DNA of 64,000 nucleotides from Selenomonas ruminantium subsp. ruminantium ATCC 12561 (GCF_000424065.1 NZ_AUJE01000002.1:113392-177391), one strand, 5' to 3'. Positions 25,594-33,747 are shown, counted from the stretch's first letter. Notes: a model not told the origin generated them from the sequence alone. Numbers and translations are program-made.

Positions 25594-25617
25594 GGAGGGC
25601 TGCAAAGCCCTCCTTAT
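25594..25617 (+). terminator. Terminator after the AlaX-like gene
   Basis: GGAGGGCT and AGCCCTCC form an 8-bp stem with a 4-base loop, followed by a short T-rich stretch that already contains the stop codon of the converging LysR gene. Confidence 0.7.
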
Positions 25618-26510
25618 TGTATGGCAAATTTTTCCTGCAAGGTCTGCAGAAACAGCTGAGAGGCTTTGGAAAAGACCTGATTCTTTTTCCAGGCTAAAGA
25701 AGGTTCGGTGTAGATGGGCGGTTCCAACGGACGGGTGCAGAGGTTGGTGCCCGTGGTATTTATGAGCTTATCAAAGGAGATGGCATAGCCTAAGCCTTCT
25801 TTGACCATCAGGGTGGCATTATAAAGCAGGGTGTAGGAACCGGCTATATGAAGTTCGTTTACTGGTTTTTGTAGCCAGTTGAGCAGTTCGTCCCCATGAG
25901 TACTGGGCGAGAGTGTTTGGCGGGAAAAGAGCAGGGGGCGGTTCCAGAGGTCAGCGGCTGTTATGGTTTCCTGCTTAACCAGTTCGTCATCTTTGCGCAG
26001 GAACAGCACCCATTGGTCACGGACAGGCAGGGGAAGTTCCTGATATTTGGCCGGGTCAAGCCGGCCATAGACAAAGGCAAAGTCGATAAGGCCGCGCTCC
26101 AAACGGGTGAGGGTGGTGCTGCCGTCGCCGGTGGCGATATGAAAGCGGATGCGGGGATGCTGCTTTTGCAGTTGGCGGGCGGCTGCCATAATCAGGCCAA
26201 AGTGCACGGATTCGCCTGCACCAATGCGGATATCGCCGCTGATATCTTCGTTGCTGCTCAAAAGTTCGCCTTCAGTCTTTTCCACCAGCGACAGGATTTC
26301 TTCTGCGCGGCGGCGTAAAAGCTCCCCGTCATCGGTCAGGAGAATGCGGCGCGGTTCACGAATCAGCAGCTGTTTGCCGAATTCTTCTTCCAAATCCTTT
26401 AACTGCCGGGAAAGGGTCGGCTGGGAGAGGTGCAGTTTTTCTGCCGCCCGCGAAAAACTTTCCTCGCGGGCAACGGTTAGAAAGTAGTTGAGAACACGCA
26501 ATTCCATCAC
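25614..26510 (-). CDS. LysR-family transcriptional regulator
   Basis: The protein has 298 residues. The N-terminal helix-turn-helix reads LNYFLTVAREESFSRAAEKL, then HLSQPTLSRQLKDLEEEFGK, followed by a linker helix and a periplasmic-binding-type effector domain (about 90-295). It diverges from an MFS exporter gene. The intergenic region holds a 17-bp palindrome and a conserved promoter motif that recurs before the alpha/beta hydrolase gene at 27959, so both genes are likely targets. The inducer is unknown. Confidence 0.92.
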   Translation of the reverse strand: MMELRVLNYFLTVAREESFSRAAEKLHLSQPTLSRQLKDLEEEFGKQLLIREPRRILLTDDGELLRRRAEEILSLVEKTEGELLSSNEDISGDIRIGAGESVHFGLIMAAARQLQKQHPRIRFHIATGDGSTTLTRLERGLIDFAFVYGRLDPAKYQELPLPVRDQWVLFLRKDDELVKQETITAADLWNRPLLFSRQTLSPSTHGDELLNWLQKPVNELHIAGSYTLLYNATLMVKEGLGYAISFDKLINTTGTNLCTRPLEPPIYTEPSLAWKKNQVFSKASQLFLQTLQEKFAIQ

Positions 26511-26536
26511 AATCAGCTCCTTGTTTTTCCTTTATT

Positions 26537-26618
26537 ATAGATTGTAAATCTATTACTGTAAAGCATAGATAGGCATTTTCTATAAGTATTGGTATTTACA
26601 TGAAGATAAATTTATAAT
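26537..26618 (+). promoter_or_regulatory. LysR operator region and MFS promoter
   Basis: The palindrome ATAGATTGTAAATCTAT (26537-26553) has perfect 7-bp arms and suits LysR autoregulation. TATAAGTATTGGTATTTACA begins at 26581 and a TATAAT -10 begins at 26613, 32 bases later. The same motif and distance occur at 27872/27904. Confidence 0.65.
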
Positions 26619-26640
26619 GGAAGAAAAGGAAGGTGTGGAA

Positions 26641-27828
26641 ATGGAACAGAATGGAAATAAAAGCGTAATGCTGCTTATCCTGACCACGGGTGTATTTGGC
26701 ATTCTCAATACCGAAATGGGCTTTATCGGGATTTTACCCTATATTGCGGAATACTATCAGGTCAGCGTGGTGAAGGCCGGTTGGCTTATCAGCTTGTTTG
26801 CCTTGGGGGTAGCGGTGGCAGGGCCGACCATGCCGCTCTTTATGTCCCGCTTTAATCGCAAGTGGGTGATGGTCTTTATCTTGGGGCTGTTTACCATTTG
26901 CAGCACGATTGCTGTTTTTGCCGAAAATTTCTATGTGCTTTTGGCGGTGCGGGTGCTGCCAGCGTTTTTCCATCCGGTCTATTGCGCGATGGCCTTTACC
27001 GTGGCGGCAGGATTAGCGCGGACAGGCGAGGAACCGAAGATGGTGGCGAAAATCAATATGGGCGTGGCCGCCGGTATGGTTGCAGGCGTGCCCATCAGCA
27101 ACTTTTTGGCCGAGCAGTTCAGCCTTTCTGCATCTATGGCGTTCTTTGCCTTAGCTACTTTGCTGGTTATGCTGGCGACATTATGGTTTATTCCCTCAAT
27201 GCCGGTAAAGGCACGACTGAGCTACGGCAAACAGCTTTCTGTACTCAAAAAGCCGATGGTCTGGGCATCTATCGTGGCGGTGATTTTCCTCAATGGTTCG
27301 ATTTTCGGCGTATTTAATTATTTGGCAGAGTATCTGGGTGTTGTTTCCGGCGTAGCACCAGCCTTAGTCAGTATCTTGCTGTTTGTGTATGGTCTTTGTA
27401 ATATTGGGGGCAGTATGCTGGCGGGAAATCTGCTGACCGTGCGTCCATTGACTGTGGTCAAAATCTTTCCGCTGGCGGTCGCCGTAATCTATATTGCCCT
27501 GTTGGGCGGCGGCAGCGTTTGGCCGTTGATGGGGCTTATTGTGGTCATTTGGGGCATCTTGGGCGGTATCAATGCCAATATCAATCAGTACTGGATGGCA
27601 AGTGCCGCTCCGGAAGCACCGGACTTTGCCAATGGCCTGTTCCTGACGGCGGCCAATATGGGCTGTGTACTCGGAACTACGGTCAGCGGTCATTTTATTG
27701 ATGTTTGGGGCACGCAATATGTCGTGCTGGGTGGCCTGCTGTTCTGCCTGCTGGCGGCGCTGATGTTTTGGGTACAATGTTATCGCATGCAGGTGCATAC
27801 GCCCTTGATGATTCAATCTGAACATTGA
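26641..27828 (+). CDS. MFS transporter (AraJ/YdhP-like efflux family)
   Basis: The protein has 395 residues and twelve predicted membrane helices. GFIGILPYIAEYYQVSVVKAG and the loop SRFNRKWVM between helices 2 and 3 are typical of the DHA1/AraJ sugar- and drug-efflux branch. LPAFFHPVYCAMAFTVAAGL is the conserved helix 4 region. It probably exports a small molecule whose accumulation is sensed by the divergent LysR protein. ATG 26641 follows AAGGAAGGTG; an in-frame ATG at 26617 overlaps the -10 element and is unlikely. Confidence 0.88.
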   Translation: MEQNGNKSVMLLILTTGVFGILNTEMGFIGILPYIAEYYQVSVVKAGWLISLFALGVAVAGPTMPLFMSRFNRKWVMVFILGLFTICSTIAVFAENFYVLLAVRVLPAFFHPVYCAMAFTVAAGLARTGEEPKMVAKINMGVAAGMVAGVPISNFLAEQFSLSASMAFFALATLLVMLATLWFIPSMPVKARLSYGKQLSVLKKPMVWASIVAVIFLNGSIFGVFNYLAEYLGVVSGVAPALVSILLFVYGLCNIGGSMLAGNLLTVRPLTVVKIFPLAVAVIYIALLGGGSVWPLMGLIVVIWGILGGINANINQYWMASAAPEAPDFANGLFLTAANMGCVLGTTVSGHFIDVWGTQYVVLGGLLFCLLAALMFWVQCYRMQVHTPLMIQSEH

Positions 27829-27871
27829 AGATGTTGATTTTTATGCTTAGTAAGCATAAAAATATATTTTT

Positions 27872-27909
27872 TATAAGTATTGGTAATTACAAAACAGAAT
27901 CGCTATAAT
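27872..27909 (+). promoter_or_regulatory. LysR-type activated promoter of the first alpha/beta hydrolase gene
   Basis: TATAAGTATTGGTAATTACA begins at 27872 and TATAAT at 27904, the same 32-base distance as in the MFS promoter. There is no good -35, which fits activator dependence. Confidence 0.65.
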
Positions 27910-27958
27910 GAGATCAAGCAAGAGGATAAACGGTGTAAGTGAAGTGAGGAGAATAGAA

Positions 27959-29098
27959 ATGTTGAAGAAAATAATCAAAAACAAAAAGATGGTTTTGGCC
28001 GCTTTAGTGGCAGGCGTGATGTCTTTTGGTCTTATGGGAAATGGTGTACAGGCAGCAGATAAAGGAGTGGCAGGGATGAAGTCTGCAGAAGTTAAAAGCG
28101 ACAGAATGATTAAGGCTGAAAAATTGCAGCTGACGCAGGAGTGGGACAAGGTGTTCCAAAAGAGTGACAAGGTTGACCATCGCAAGGTGACTTTTGTCAA
28201 CCGCTATGGCATCACCTTGGCTGCAGATATGTATGTGCCGAAAAATGCTCAGGGAAAACTCCCGGCCATTGCGGTAAGCGGTCCCTTTGGCGCCGTCAAG
28301 GAGCAGTCCTCCGGCCTCTATGCGCAGGAAATGGCTGAACGCGGTTTCTTGACTATTGCCTTTGACCCGTCCTTTACCGGGGAAAGCGGTGGTCAGCCTC
28401 GTTATGTGGCTTCGCCGGATATCAACACGGAAGATTTTTCAGCAGCCGTGGATTTCCTGTCCACGCAGGATAATGTAGACGCGAATCGGATTGGCATTAT
28501 TGGCATTTGCGGTTGGGGCGGCATGGCACTCAATGCAGCGGCCAGCGATACGCGTATCAAAGCCACGGTGGCTTCCACGATGTACGATATGACCAGAGTT
28601 ATGGCCAACGGCTATTTTGATTACGAAAAAGACAAGGAAACATTGAAAAAAGAGCGCTATGCCAACCGCGAAGCCATAAATGCTCAGCGCACGGTGGACT
28701 ATAAAGCCGGTTATTACAAGAACTCCGGCGGTGTGGTTGACCCGCTGCCAGCTGATGCGCCGCAGTTCGTGAAGGATTATTATGCTTACTATAAGACGGA
28801 GCGCGGCTATCATTCCCGTTCACTGAATTCTAACGGCGGCTGGAATCAGACTTCGGCCCTTTCATTTATGAATATGCCGATTCTGTCCTATGCCGATGAA
28901 ATCAAGAATGCCGTTATGGTTTTGCATGGTGAGAAAGCCCATTCCCGTTACTTTGGCGAAGATGCCTTCAAAAAGCTCAAGGGCGATAACAAGGAACTGG
29001 TGATTGTTCCCGGTGCGTCTCATGTTGACCTCTACGATAACAAAGCCAAGATTCCTTTTGCGAGAATTGAGGCATTCTTTCAGCAGAACTTAAAATAA
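27959..29098 (+). CDS. Exported alpha/beta hydrolase (dienelactone-hydrolase-like), copy 1
   Basis: The protein has 379 residues. A signal peptide (MLKKIIKNKKMVLAALVAG, cleavage near VQA-A) is followed by an alpha/beta hydrolase domain: SGPFGAVKEQSSGLYAQEMA, FDPSFTGESGG, nucleophile elbow IGICGWGGMAL, and catalytic His in GASHVDLYD at the C-terminus. The elbow has Cys rather than Ser at the nucleophile position (GIC), as in YcjY and dienelactone hydrolases. Substrate unknown. The promoter resembles that of the LysR-linked MFS gene. The next gene is a paralogue with nearly the same signal peptide but a MerR-type promoter, so a duplicated enzyme is under two regulators. Confidence 0.85.
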   Translation: MLKKIIKNKKMVLAALVAGVMSFGLMGNGVQAADKGVAGMKSAEVKSDRMIKAEKLQLTQEWDKVFQKSDKVDHRKVTFVNRYGITLAADMYVPKNAQGKLPAIAVSGPFGAVKEQSSGLYAQEMAERGFLTIAFDPSFTGESGGQPRYVASPDINTEDFSAAVDFLSTQDNVDANRIGIIGICGWGGMALNAAASDTRIKATVASTMYDMTRVMANGYFDYEKDKETLKKERYANREAINAQRTVDYKAGYYKNSGGVVDPLPADAPQFVKDYYAYYKTERGYHSRSLNSNGGWNQTSALSFMNMPILSYADEIKNAVMVLHGEKAHSRYFGEDAFKKLKGDNKELVIVPGASHVDLYDNKAKIPFARIEAFFQQNLK

Positions 29099-29103
29099 AA
29101 TGC

Positions 29104-29134
29104 TTGAGTTGGAGTCTGTTTCAAGTGATAAGGT
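29104..29134 (+). promoter_or_regulatory. MerR-type promoter/operator before hydrolase copy 2 (copy 5)
   Basis: TTGAGT 29104-29109, a 19-base spacer with TTGGAGT-CT-GTTTCAAG, and TAAGGT 29129-29134. One of the weaker matches, but correctly spaced and placed. Confidence 0.7.
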
Positions 29135-29186
29135 AAAGTCACGATAACATGACATAGAGATGTAAGTGAAGTAAAGGAGAATAGAA

Positions 29187-30353
29187 ATGTTGAAGAAAAT
29201 TGGCAAAAACAAGAAGATGGTTTTGGCTGCTTTGGTGGCAGGCGTGATGTCCTTTGGCATTATGGGGAGTGATGTGACGATGGCAGCAACGCCGGCTAAA
29301 ACTTTAGCAACAGCTTCGCAGATGCAGCGTTCATCCATCAGCGAGCTTGACAATGACACCCGTGTATTCAAGATTGACAACTCCATTGAAGCCAAGAATG
29401 TGAAATTTGAAAACCGTTTTGGCTTTGAAGTGGCCGGTCATCTGTATCTGCCGAAAGACTTTGATGCCAGCAAGCAGTACAAGGCCGTAGTGATTACCGG
29501 GCCTTTTGGTGCGGTGAAGGAGCAGTCCTCCGGCCTGTATGCGCAGGAGTTTGCCAAGCATGGTTATGTGGCCGTAGCCTTTGATCCCTCCACCACCGGT
29601 GAGAGCAGTGGCAGCCGCCGCAATATGGGCTCCCCGGAAATCTTCACGGAAGACTACCATGCCGCTGTGGATTTCGTTTCCAATCTGAAATTCGTGAACC
29701 CGGATCAGGTCGGTGCCATGGGCATCTGTGGCTTGTCCGGCATGGCCATCACTGCCGCTGGCAGCGACAGCCGCATCAAGGCCGTAGCAACCTCAGCTAT
29801 GTATGATATGAGTGAAAGCATCAGCGACCATTATAATGGTGCTTACTACACGCCGGAACAGCGGGAGATCGTGAAACAGCATCTGGCTAAGATGCGTAAT
29901 GAAGAGGCCAGAACGGGCAAGGCCATCCGTGGTGCACATGAATTGGGCGTAGATTCTAAGGGCAATGTGGAAACCTTTGATACCATGTTCCCGGATAAAC
30001 TGCCTGCTGATGCTAATCCCGTTATTCAGGATTTCTTTGGCTACTATGTAGGCCGTGCCTTTCATCCGCGGGCAATCAACTCCAACAAGCTGGCTTGGGA
30101 TTCGGTGACGCCGTATGGCTTCTTCGATTTCAAACTCATGAGCAACATTGATGAACTGGGCAATACACCGGTCATGCTGATTACCGGCGATAAGGCACAT
30201 TCCAAATATTTCTCCGATAATGTCTATGCCGCCATCAAAGGGGAGAAAGAAGAAATCGTTGTTCCTGGTGCTACCCATGTAGACCTCTATGACCAGATGG
30301 ACAAGATTCCCTTTGATAAACTGTTTGCCTTCTTTGATAAAAATCTGAAGTAA
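29187..30353 (+). CDS. Exported alpha/beta hydrolase (dienelactone-hydrolase-like), copy 2
   Basis: This 388-residue protein is a paralogue of the preceding gene. The signal peptide (MLKKIGKNKKMVLAALVAG) is nearly identical, and the GPFGAVKEQSSGLYAQEFA and GATHVDLYDQMDKIPF blocks are conserved. The elbow GICGLSGMAI again shows Cys at the nucleophile position, though a Ser follows three residues later. Domain order and length match copy 1. The divergent middle (about 200-300) is the cap region and could change the substrate. It has its own MerR-type promoter and ends at a perfect 15-bp hairpin. Confidence 0.85.
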   Translation: MLKKIGKNKKMVLAALVAGVMSFGIMGSDVTMAATPAKTLATASQMQRSSISELDNDTRVFKIDNSIEAKNVKFENRFGFEVAGHLYLPKDFDASKQYKAVVITGPFGAVKEQSSGLYAQEFAKHGYVAVAFDPSTTGESSGSRRNMGSPEIFTEDYHAAVDFVSNLKFVNPDQVGAMGICGLSGMAITAAGSDSRIKAVATSAMYDMSESISDHYNGAYYTPEQREIVKQHLAKMRNEEARTGKAIRGAHELGVDSKGNVETFDTMFPDKLPADANPVIQDFFGYYVGRAFHPRAINSNKLAWDSVTPYGFFDFKLMSNIDELGNTPVMLITGDKAHSKYFSDNVYAAIKGEKEEIVVPGATHVDLYDQMDKIPFDKLFAFFDKNLK

Positions 30354-30357
30354 TACG

Positions 30358-30403
30358 AAGATGCAGCCCTGCGAATGGTAAGACCTTTGCAGGGCTGCAT
30401 CTT
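30358..30403 (+). terminator. Probable terminator hairpin after hydrolase copy 2
   Basis: Perfect 15-bp arms (AAGATGCAGCCCTGC and its complement) enclose a 16-base loop. The T run is poor (CTTAGTACTT), so termination may be partial or the hairpin may protect the RNA end. Confidence 0.65.
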
Positions 30404-30408
30404 AGTAC

Positions 30409-30439
30409 TTGACTTGGAGTACACTTCAAGTGTTAGAGT
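30409..30439 (+). promoter_or_regulatory. MerR-type promoter/operator before the FMN reductase gene (copy 6)
   Basis: TTGACT 30409-30414, a 19-base spacer with the perfect dyad CTTGGAGT-AC-ACTTCAAG, and TAGAGT 30434-30439. The best consensus copy in the window. Confidence 0.85.
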
Positions 30440-30468
30440 AAAGGAAGAACATGTGTATGGAGGAGAGA

Positions 30469-31011
30469 ATGATGAGCAAAAACGTAATAATCATATCCAC
30501 AAGTCTCAGAAAGAACAGCAATTCCGAGGCTTTGGCCACGGCTTTTGCCGCAGGGGCCAGGGAGGCCGGACATGTGGTGGAGCAGATTACCCTGCGGGAT
30601 AAGACTATAAATTTCTGCAAAGGCTGTCTGGCCTGCCAAAAGACCATGCAGTGTGTGATAAACGACGATGCCAATGCAATCACGGCTAAAATCGGTCAGG
30701 CGGATGTGGTCGTTCTGGCAACGCCGGTCTATTATTATGGTATGTGTGGCCAGTTAAAGACCTTGCTGGACCGGGCAAATCCGTTGTTCCCCTCGGATTA
30801 TCGTTTCCGTGAAGTTTATCTGCTGGCTACGGCGGCAGAGGATGAAGCAGATACCGTAGCCGGAACCCGCGTCGGCGTGCAGGGCTGGGTAGACTGCTTT
30901 GACAAGGCAGAACTAAAAGAGACGCTTTTTTGTGGCGGTGTGACGGACACAGGTGATATTGCTGGCAATGCCGCACTGGAAAAAGCCCGACAGGCTGGCA
31001 AGAATATTTGA
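30469..31011 (+). CDS. NAD(P)H-dependent FMN reductase / flavodoxin-like protein
   Basis: This 180-residue protein is cytosolic. The FMN loop is STSLRKNSNS near the start, with the cysteine cluster CKGCLACQKTMQC at about 45-58 and an ATPVYYYGMCGQLKT loop. It is close to the proteins at 10029 and 10921. Such enzymes reduce quinones, nitro compounds or other electrophiles. GGAGGAGAG precedes a double ATG at 30469/30472. It sits directly behind the best MerR-type operator and is followed by a cyclophilin-like lipoprotein gene. Confidence 0.85.
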   Translation: MMSKNVIIISTSLRKNSNSEALATAFAAGAREAGHVVEQITLRDKTINFCKGCLACQKTMQCVINDDANAITAKIGQADVVVLATPVYYYGMCGQLKTLLDRANPLFPSDYRFREVYLLATAAEDEADTVAGTRVGVQGWVDCFDKAELKETLFCGGVTDTGDIAGNAALEKARQAGKNI

Positions 31012-31061
31012 AGTTTGCAAAATAATGCCTTGCAGCTGTATGGGCATAAGGAGAGATGGCA

Positions 31062-31559
31062 ATGCCAAACCGAAAAATCATAAGTGTGGTCATGCTGTCG
31101 GTGATGCTGCTGCTATCCGGCTGTACAGGTGCGCAGGAGACTACTGCGGATACCGACAGTAAGGTGCAGAAGGCTGTCCCACAGGAAAATAAATCCGTGG
31201 CAGAACCCAAGAAGGAGCAAGCGATGAAACTCATTATTGATGATAAAGTTGTTCCCGTTACCTGGGAACAGAATGCTTCCACGGCGGCGTTGCAGAAACT
31301 TTTGCCGTTGACCATCAAAATGTCACCTTATGGCGGCTTTGAGCAGGTGGGCGCTATCGGTCAAAATATTACCAGCGCGGATAAGCAGATAACTACTCAA
31401 TATGGTGATATTGTCCTCTATGCGGGGAATAAGCTGGTTATTTTCTATGGTTCCAATTCGTGGGCTTATACGCGGCTGGGACATATTGACATGTCAAAAC
31501 AGGAATTGACTGCTTTATTAAACCGCGATGGCGTAACGGTGCAGCTCGCGCCCCAGTGA
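31062..31559 (+). CDS. Cyclophilin-like-fold lipoprotein
   Basis: The protein has 165 residues. A lipoprotein signal (MPNRKIISVVMLSVMLLLSGC, lipobox LLSGC) and an acidic linker are followed by a domain of about 115 residues with VPVTWEQNASTAALQKLLP, YGDIVLYAGNKLVIFYGSNS and TRLGHI, matching the cyclophilin_like (DUF4309/COG2164-type) family often linked to flavodoxins and reductases. No peptidyl-prolyl isomerase active site is obvious. ATG 31062 is preferred because AAGGAGAG overlaps the ATG at 31056. It is in the MerR-controlled unit with the FMN reductase. Confidence 0.78.
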   Translation: MPNRKIISVVMLSVMLLLSGCTGAQETTADTDSKVQKAVPQENKSVAEPKKEQAMKLIIDDKVVPVTWEQNASTAALQKLLPLTIKMSPYGGFEQVGAIGQNITSADKQITTQYGDIVLYAGNKLVIFYGSNSWAYTRLGHIDMSKQELTALLNRDGVTVQLAPQ

Positions 31560-31594
31560 AAAAGGATAGGATTTTTAACAGAAAGGTAAGGAAA

Positions 31595-32446
31595 ATGGAG
31601 GAATATAGAGAACAAACATTTGATGAAGAACGGGCACTGTATGGCAAGACCGGGGTGAAGCTCATTGATTGCCGTTTTGACGGCCCTGCAGATGGGGAAA
31701 GTGCGCTCAAGGAAAGCCGCGATATTGAGGTGCAGGATTGTTTTTTCAATCTGCGCTATCCCTTCTGGCATGATGAGTCTGTGCAGATAAAAAAATCCGA
31801 ACTCACGGAGCTTTGTCGCGCGGCTTTATGGTATTCAACGGACATTCACATTGCCGATACGAAGCTGCATGGCATTAAGGCCCTGCGGGAATGCGCCGAT
31901 GTGACCATAGAAAACGCGGATGTGATTTCGCCGGAATTTGGCTGGTCGGTCAAAAATATCCGCATGAAAAATACCAGCGTGCAAAGCGAATACTTTATGC
32001 TGCGCAGTGAACAGTTGCATTTTGACCATGTCACATTGCAGGGGAAATATTCATTCCAGTATATTGAGAATGCGGATTTTACCGATTGTGAGCTGAACAC
32101 TAAAGATGCCTTTTGGCATGCCAAAAATGTGACGGTTCGCAACAGCTTGATTCGGGGCGAATATCTGGCGTGGTATTCGGAGAATCTGACGCTGGAGAAC
32201 TGTACGATTATCGGTACACAGCCTTTCTGTTACTGCAAAGGGCTGAAACTCGTCAACTGCCGTATGATTGATACGGATTTGGCCTTTGAAAAATCCGCGG
32301 TTGAAGCGGAAGTTACTACGGTGGTGGACAGCATCAAAAATCCGCGGACGGGTACAATCAAAGTGGCTGGCGTAAAAGAAATCATTATGGATGATGCGCA
32401 GGCCAAGGGGCAGATTATCGTGAATAACGCTGCTGACTGTGCTTAA
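31595..32446 (+). CDS. DUF3737 family right-handed beta-helix protein
   Basis: The protein has 283 residues. Repeated short strands with Asn/Cys ladders (DCRFDG, DCFFN, ENADV, ENCTI, VNCRM) at about 20-residue spacing indicate a parallel beta-helix. The EYREQTFDEERALYG start and HDESVQIKKSELTELCRAALWYS are characteristic of DUF3737. The family has no known function and is common in gut Firmicutes and Bacteroidetes next to aldo/keto reductases and flavodoxins. ATG 31595 follows AAGGTAAGG. It is the last gene before the TetR-type promoter of the next reductase. Confidence 0.82.
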   Translation: MEEYREQTFDEERALYGKTGVKLIDCRFDGPADGESALKESRDIEVQDCFFNLRYPFWHDESVQIKKSELTELCRAALWYSTDIHIADTKLHGIKALRECADVTIENADVISPEFGWSVKNIRMKNTSVQSEYFMLRSEQLHFDHVTLQGKYSFQYIENADFTDCELNTKDAFWHAKNVTVRNSLIRGEYLAWYSENLTLENCTIIGTQPFCYCKGLKLVNCRMIDTDLAFEKSAVEAEVTTVVDSIKNPRTGTIKVAGVKEIIMDDAQAKGQIIVNNAADCA

Positions 32447-32448
32447 TA

Positions 32449-32505
32449 TTGACACGCTGTCATTTTAGCGATATAATACAAGTAAAGAAAGATTACACGA
32501 TGTCA
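32449..32505 (+). promoter_or_regulatory. Consensus promoter with two TetR-type operators (second site)
   Basis: TTGACA 32449-32454 and TATAAT 32472-32477 are spaced by 17 bases. TGACACGCTGTCA (32450-32462, perfect 5-bp arms) overlaps -35. TTACACGATGTCA (32493-32505) lies in the leader and is identical to the downstream operator at 8257-8269. Centre spacing is 43 bp. Confidence 0.82.
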
Positions 32506-32523
32506 TTTTAGGAGGCGCAGGTT

Positions 32524-33567
32524 ATGAAATACACGAAACTGGGGAATTCGGATTTGGAAGTATCCCGCATCTGCCTTGGATGCATGGGCTTTGGCAATGC
32601 TGCAACGGGTCAGCACAGCTGGACGGTGGATGAGGATGCTACCCGGGAAATCATTAAGCACGCTTTGGATTCGGGCATTAATTTTTTCGATACGGCGATT
32701 GCCTATCAGAATGGCACCAGTGAAGAATATCTGGGCCGGGCGCTCAAGGATTTTGCTAAACGTGAAAATGTGGTGATTGCCACAAAATTTCTGCCCCGCA
32801 GCCAGCAGGAAATTGCCGATGGCGTGACCGGTCAGGAACATATTGAAAAACAGCTTGATTTGAGCCTGCAGCATTTGGGTATGGATTATGTGGATTTGTA
32901 TATCTATCATATGTGGGATTATCAGACGCCGCTTTATGATATTTTGGACGGCATGAACCGGATGGTGAAGGCGGGGAAAGTCCGTTATATCGGCATTGCC
33001 AACTGTTACGCCTATCAGCTGGCCAAGGCCAATGCACTGGCAGCAAAAGAAGGTTTTGCTCCCTTTGTGTCGGTGCAGAATCATTATAATCTCTTGTTCC
33101 GTGAGGAAGAACGGGAAATGGCGAAACTCTGTGCAGAGGATAATATTGCCATGACCCCTTATAGTGCACTGGCCAGCGGGCGGCTTTCCCGCAAGCCCGG
33201 CGAAACTTCCAAGCGTTTAGCCGAGGACAGTTATGCTAAATTAAAGTACGATGGCACAGCCGAAGCCGATGAAAAAGTCATTCTGCGTGTGGCGGAGCTG
33301 GCGGATAAATACGGCGTGACCATGACGGAAATATCCCTTGCCTGGCTGTTGAACAGAGTAACGGCGCCGGTAGCCGGAGCGACCAAACTGCATCATATTG
33401 ACGGAGCCGTCAAAGCAACGGAACTCACGTTAGCGGATGAAGACATCGCTTATTTGGAAGAACTCTACATTCCGCATAATCTGGTCGGCGTGATGGCGCA
33501 GAATACCCGCGGCGGCAATAAAAAAGAGCAGGTCTGGATGAAAAACGCGCCCAAGGGAATGCAGTAA
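32524..33567 (+). CDS. Aldo/keto reductase (YhdN/general-stress type)
   Basis: The protein has 347 residues and a TIM barrel with the catalytic tetrad: Asp/Tyr in FFDTAIAYQNGTSEE, Lys in VIATKFL, and His in YIYHMWD. The NADPH-binding C-terminus has PVAGATKLHHIDGAVKA. It reduces aldehydes or ketones; the substrate is unknown. It carries the same TetR-type operators as the tetR operon at 8.2 kb and is thus probably derepressed together with it. GGAGGCG precedes the ATG. Confidence 0.9.
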   Translation: MKYTKLGNSDLEVSRICLGCMGFGNAATGQHSWTVDEDATREIIKHALDSGINFFDTAIAYQNGTSEEYLGRALKDFAKRENVVIATKFLPRSQQEIADGVTGQEHIEKQLDLSLQHLGMDYVDLYIYHMWDYQTPLYDILDGMNRMVKAGKVRYIGIANCYAYQLAKANALAAKEGFAPFVSVQNHYNLLFREEEREMAKLCAEDNIAMTPYSALASGRLSRKPGETSKRLAEDSYAKLKYDGTAEADEKVILRVAELADKYGVTMTEISLAWLLNRVTAPVAGATKLHHIDGAVKATELTLADEDIAYLEELYIPHNLVGVMAQNTRGGNKKEQVWMKNAPKGMQ

Positions 33568-33575
33568 GATTTTCC

Positions 33576-33606
33576 TTGACTTGAAGTAAACTCTAAGTGC
33601 TAGAGT
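33576..33606 (+). promoter_or_regulatory. MerR-type promoter/operator (copy 7)
   Basis: TTGACT 33576-33581, a 19-base spacer with CTTGAAGT-AA-ACTCTAAG, and TAGAGT 33601-33606. It drives the mini-ORF at 33637 and probably the ferredoxin-type reductase at 33748. Confidence 0.8.
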
Positions 33607-33636
33607 AGATTTATCAACGATAAAGGAAGCGATAAT

Positions 33637-33678
33637 ATGGATTTGGAAACCGTTAAAGAAGTGCGCTCCAAGTGTTAA
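33637..33678 (+). other. 13-codon mini-ORF whose end overlaps a second MerR-type operator (copy 8)
   Basis: MDLETVKEVRSKC is preceded by AAAGGAAG seven bases upstream and lies just downstream of MerR promoter copy 7. Its last codons coincide with the operator-like stretch GAAGTGCGCTCCAAGTG, and its stop codon forms part of a TAAAAT at 33676-33681, giving the usual 19-base spacing but a poor -35. It may be a leader peptide or the front of a gene lost by recombination between operators. Confidence 0.4.
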
Positions 33679-33747
33679 AATTAAGAATAAAGATAATTGC
33701 TTGCAGGCAAAGAGCATGAATAGACGTATGTTTATTGGAGGGGTATT

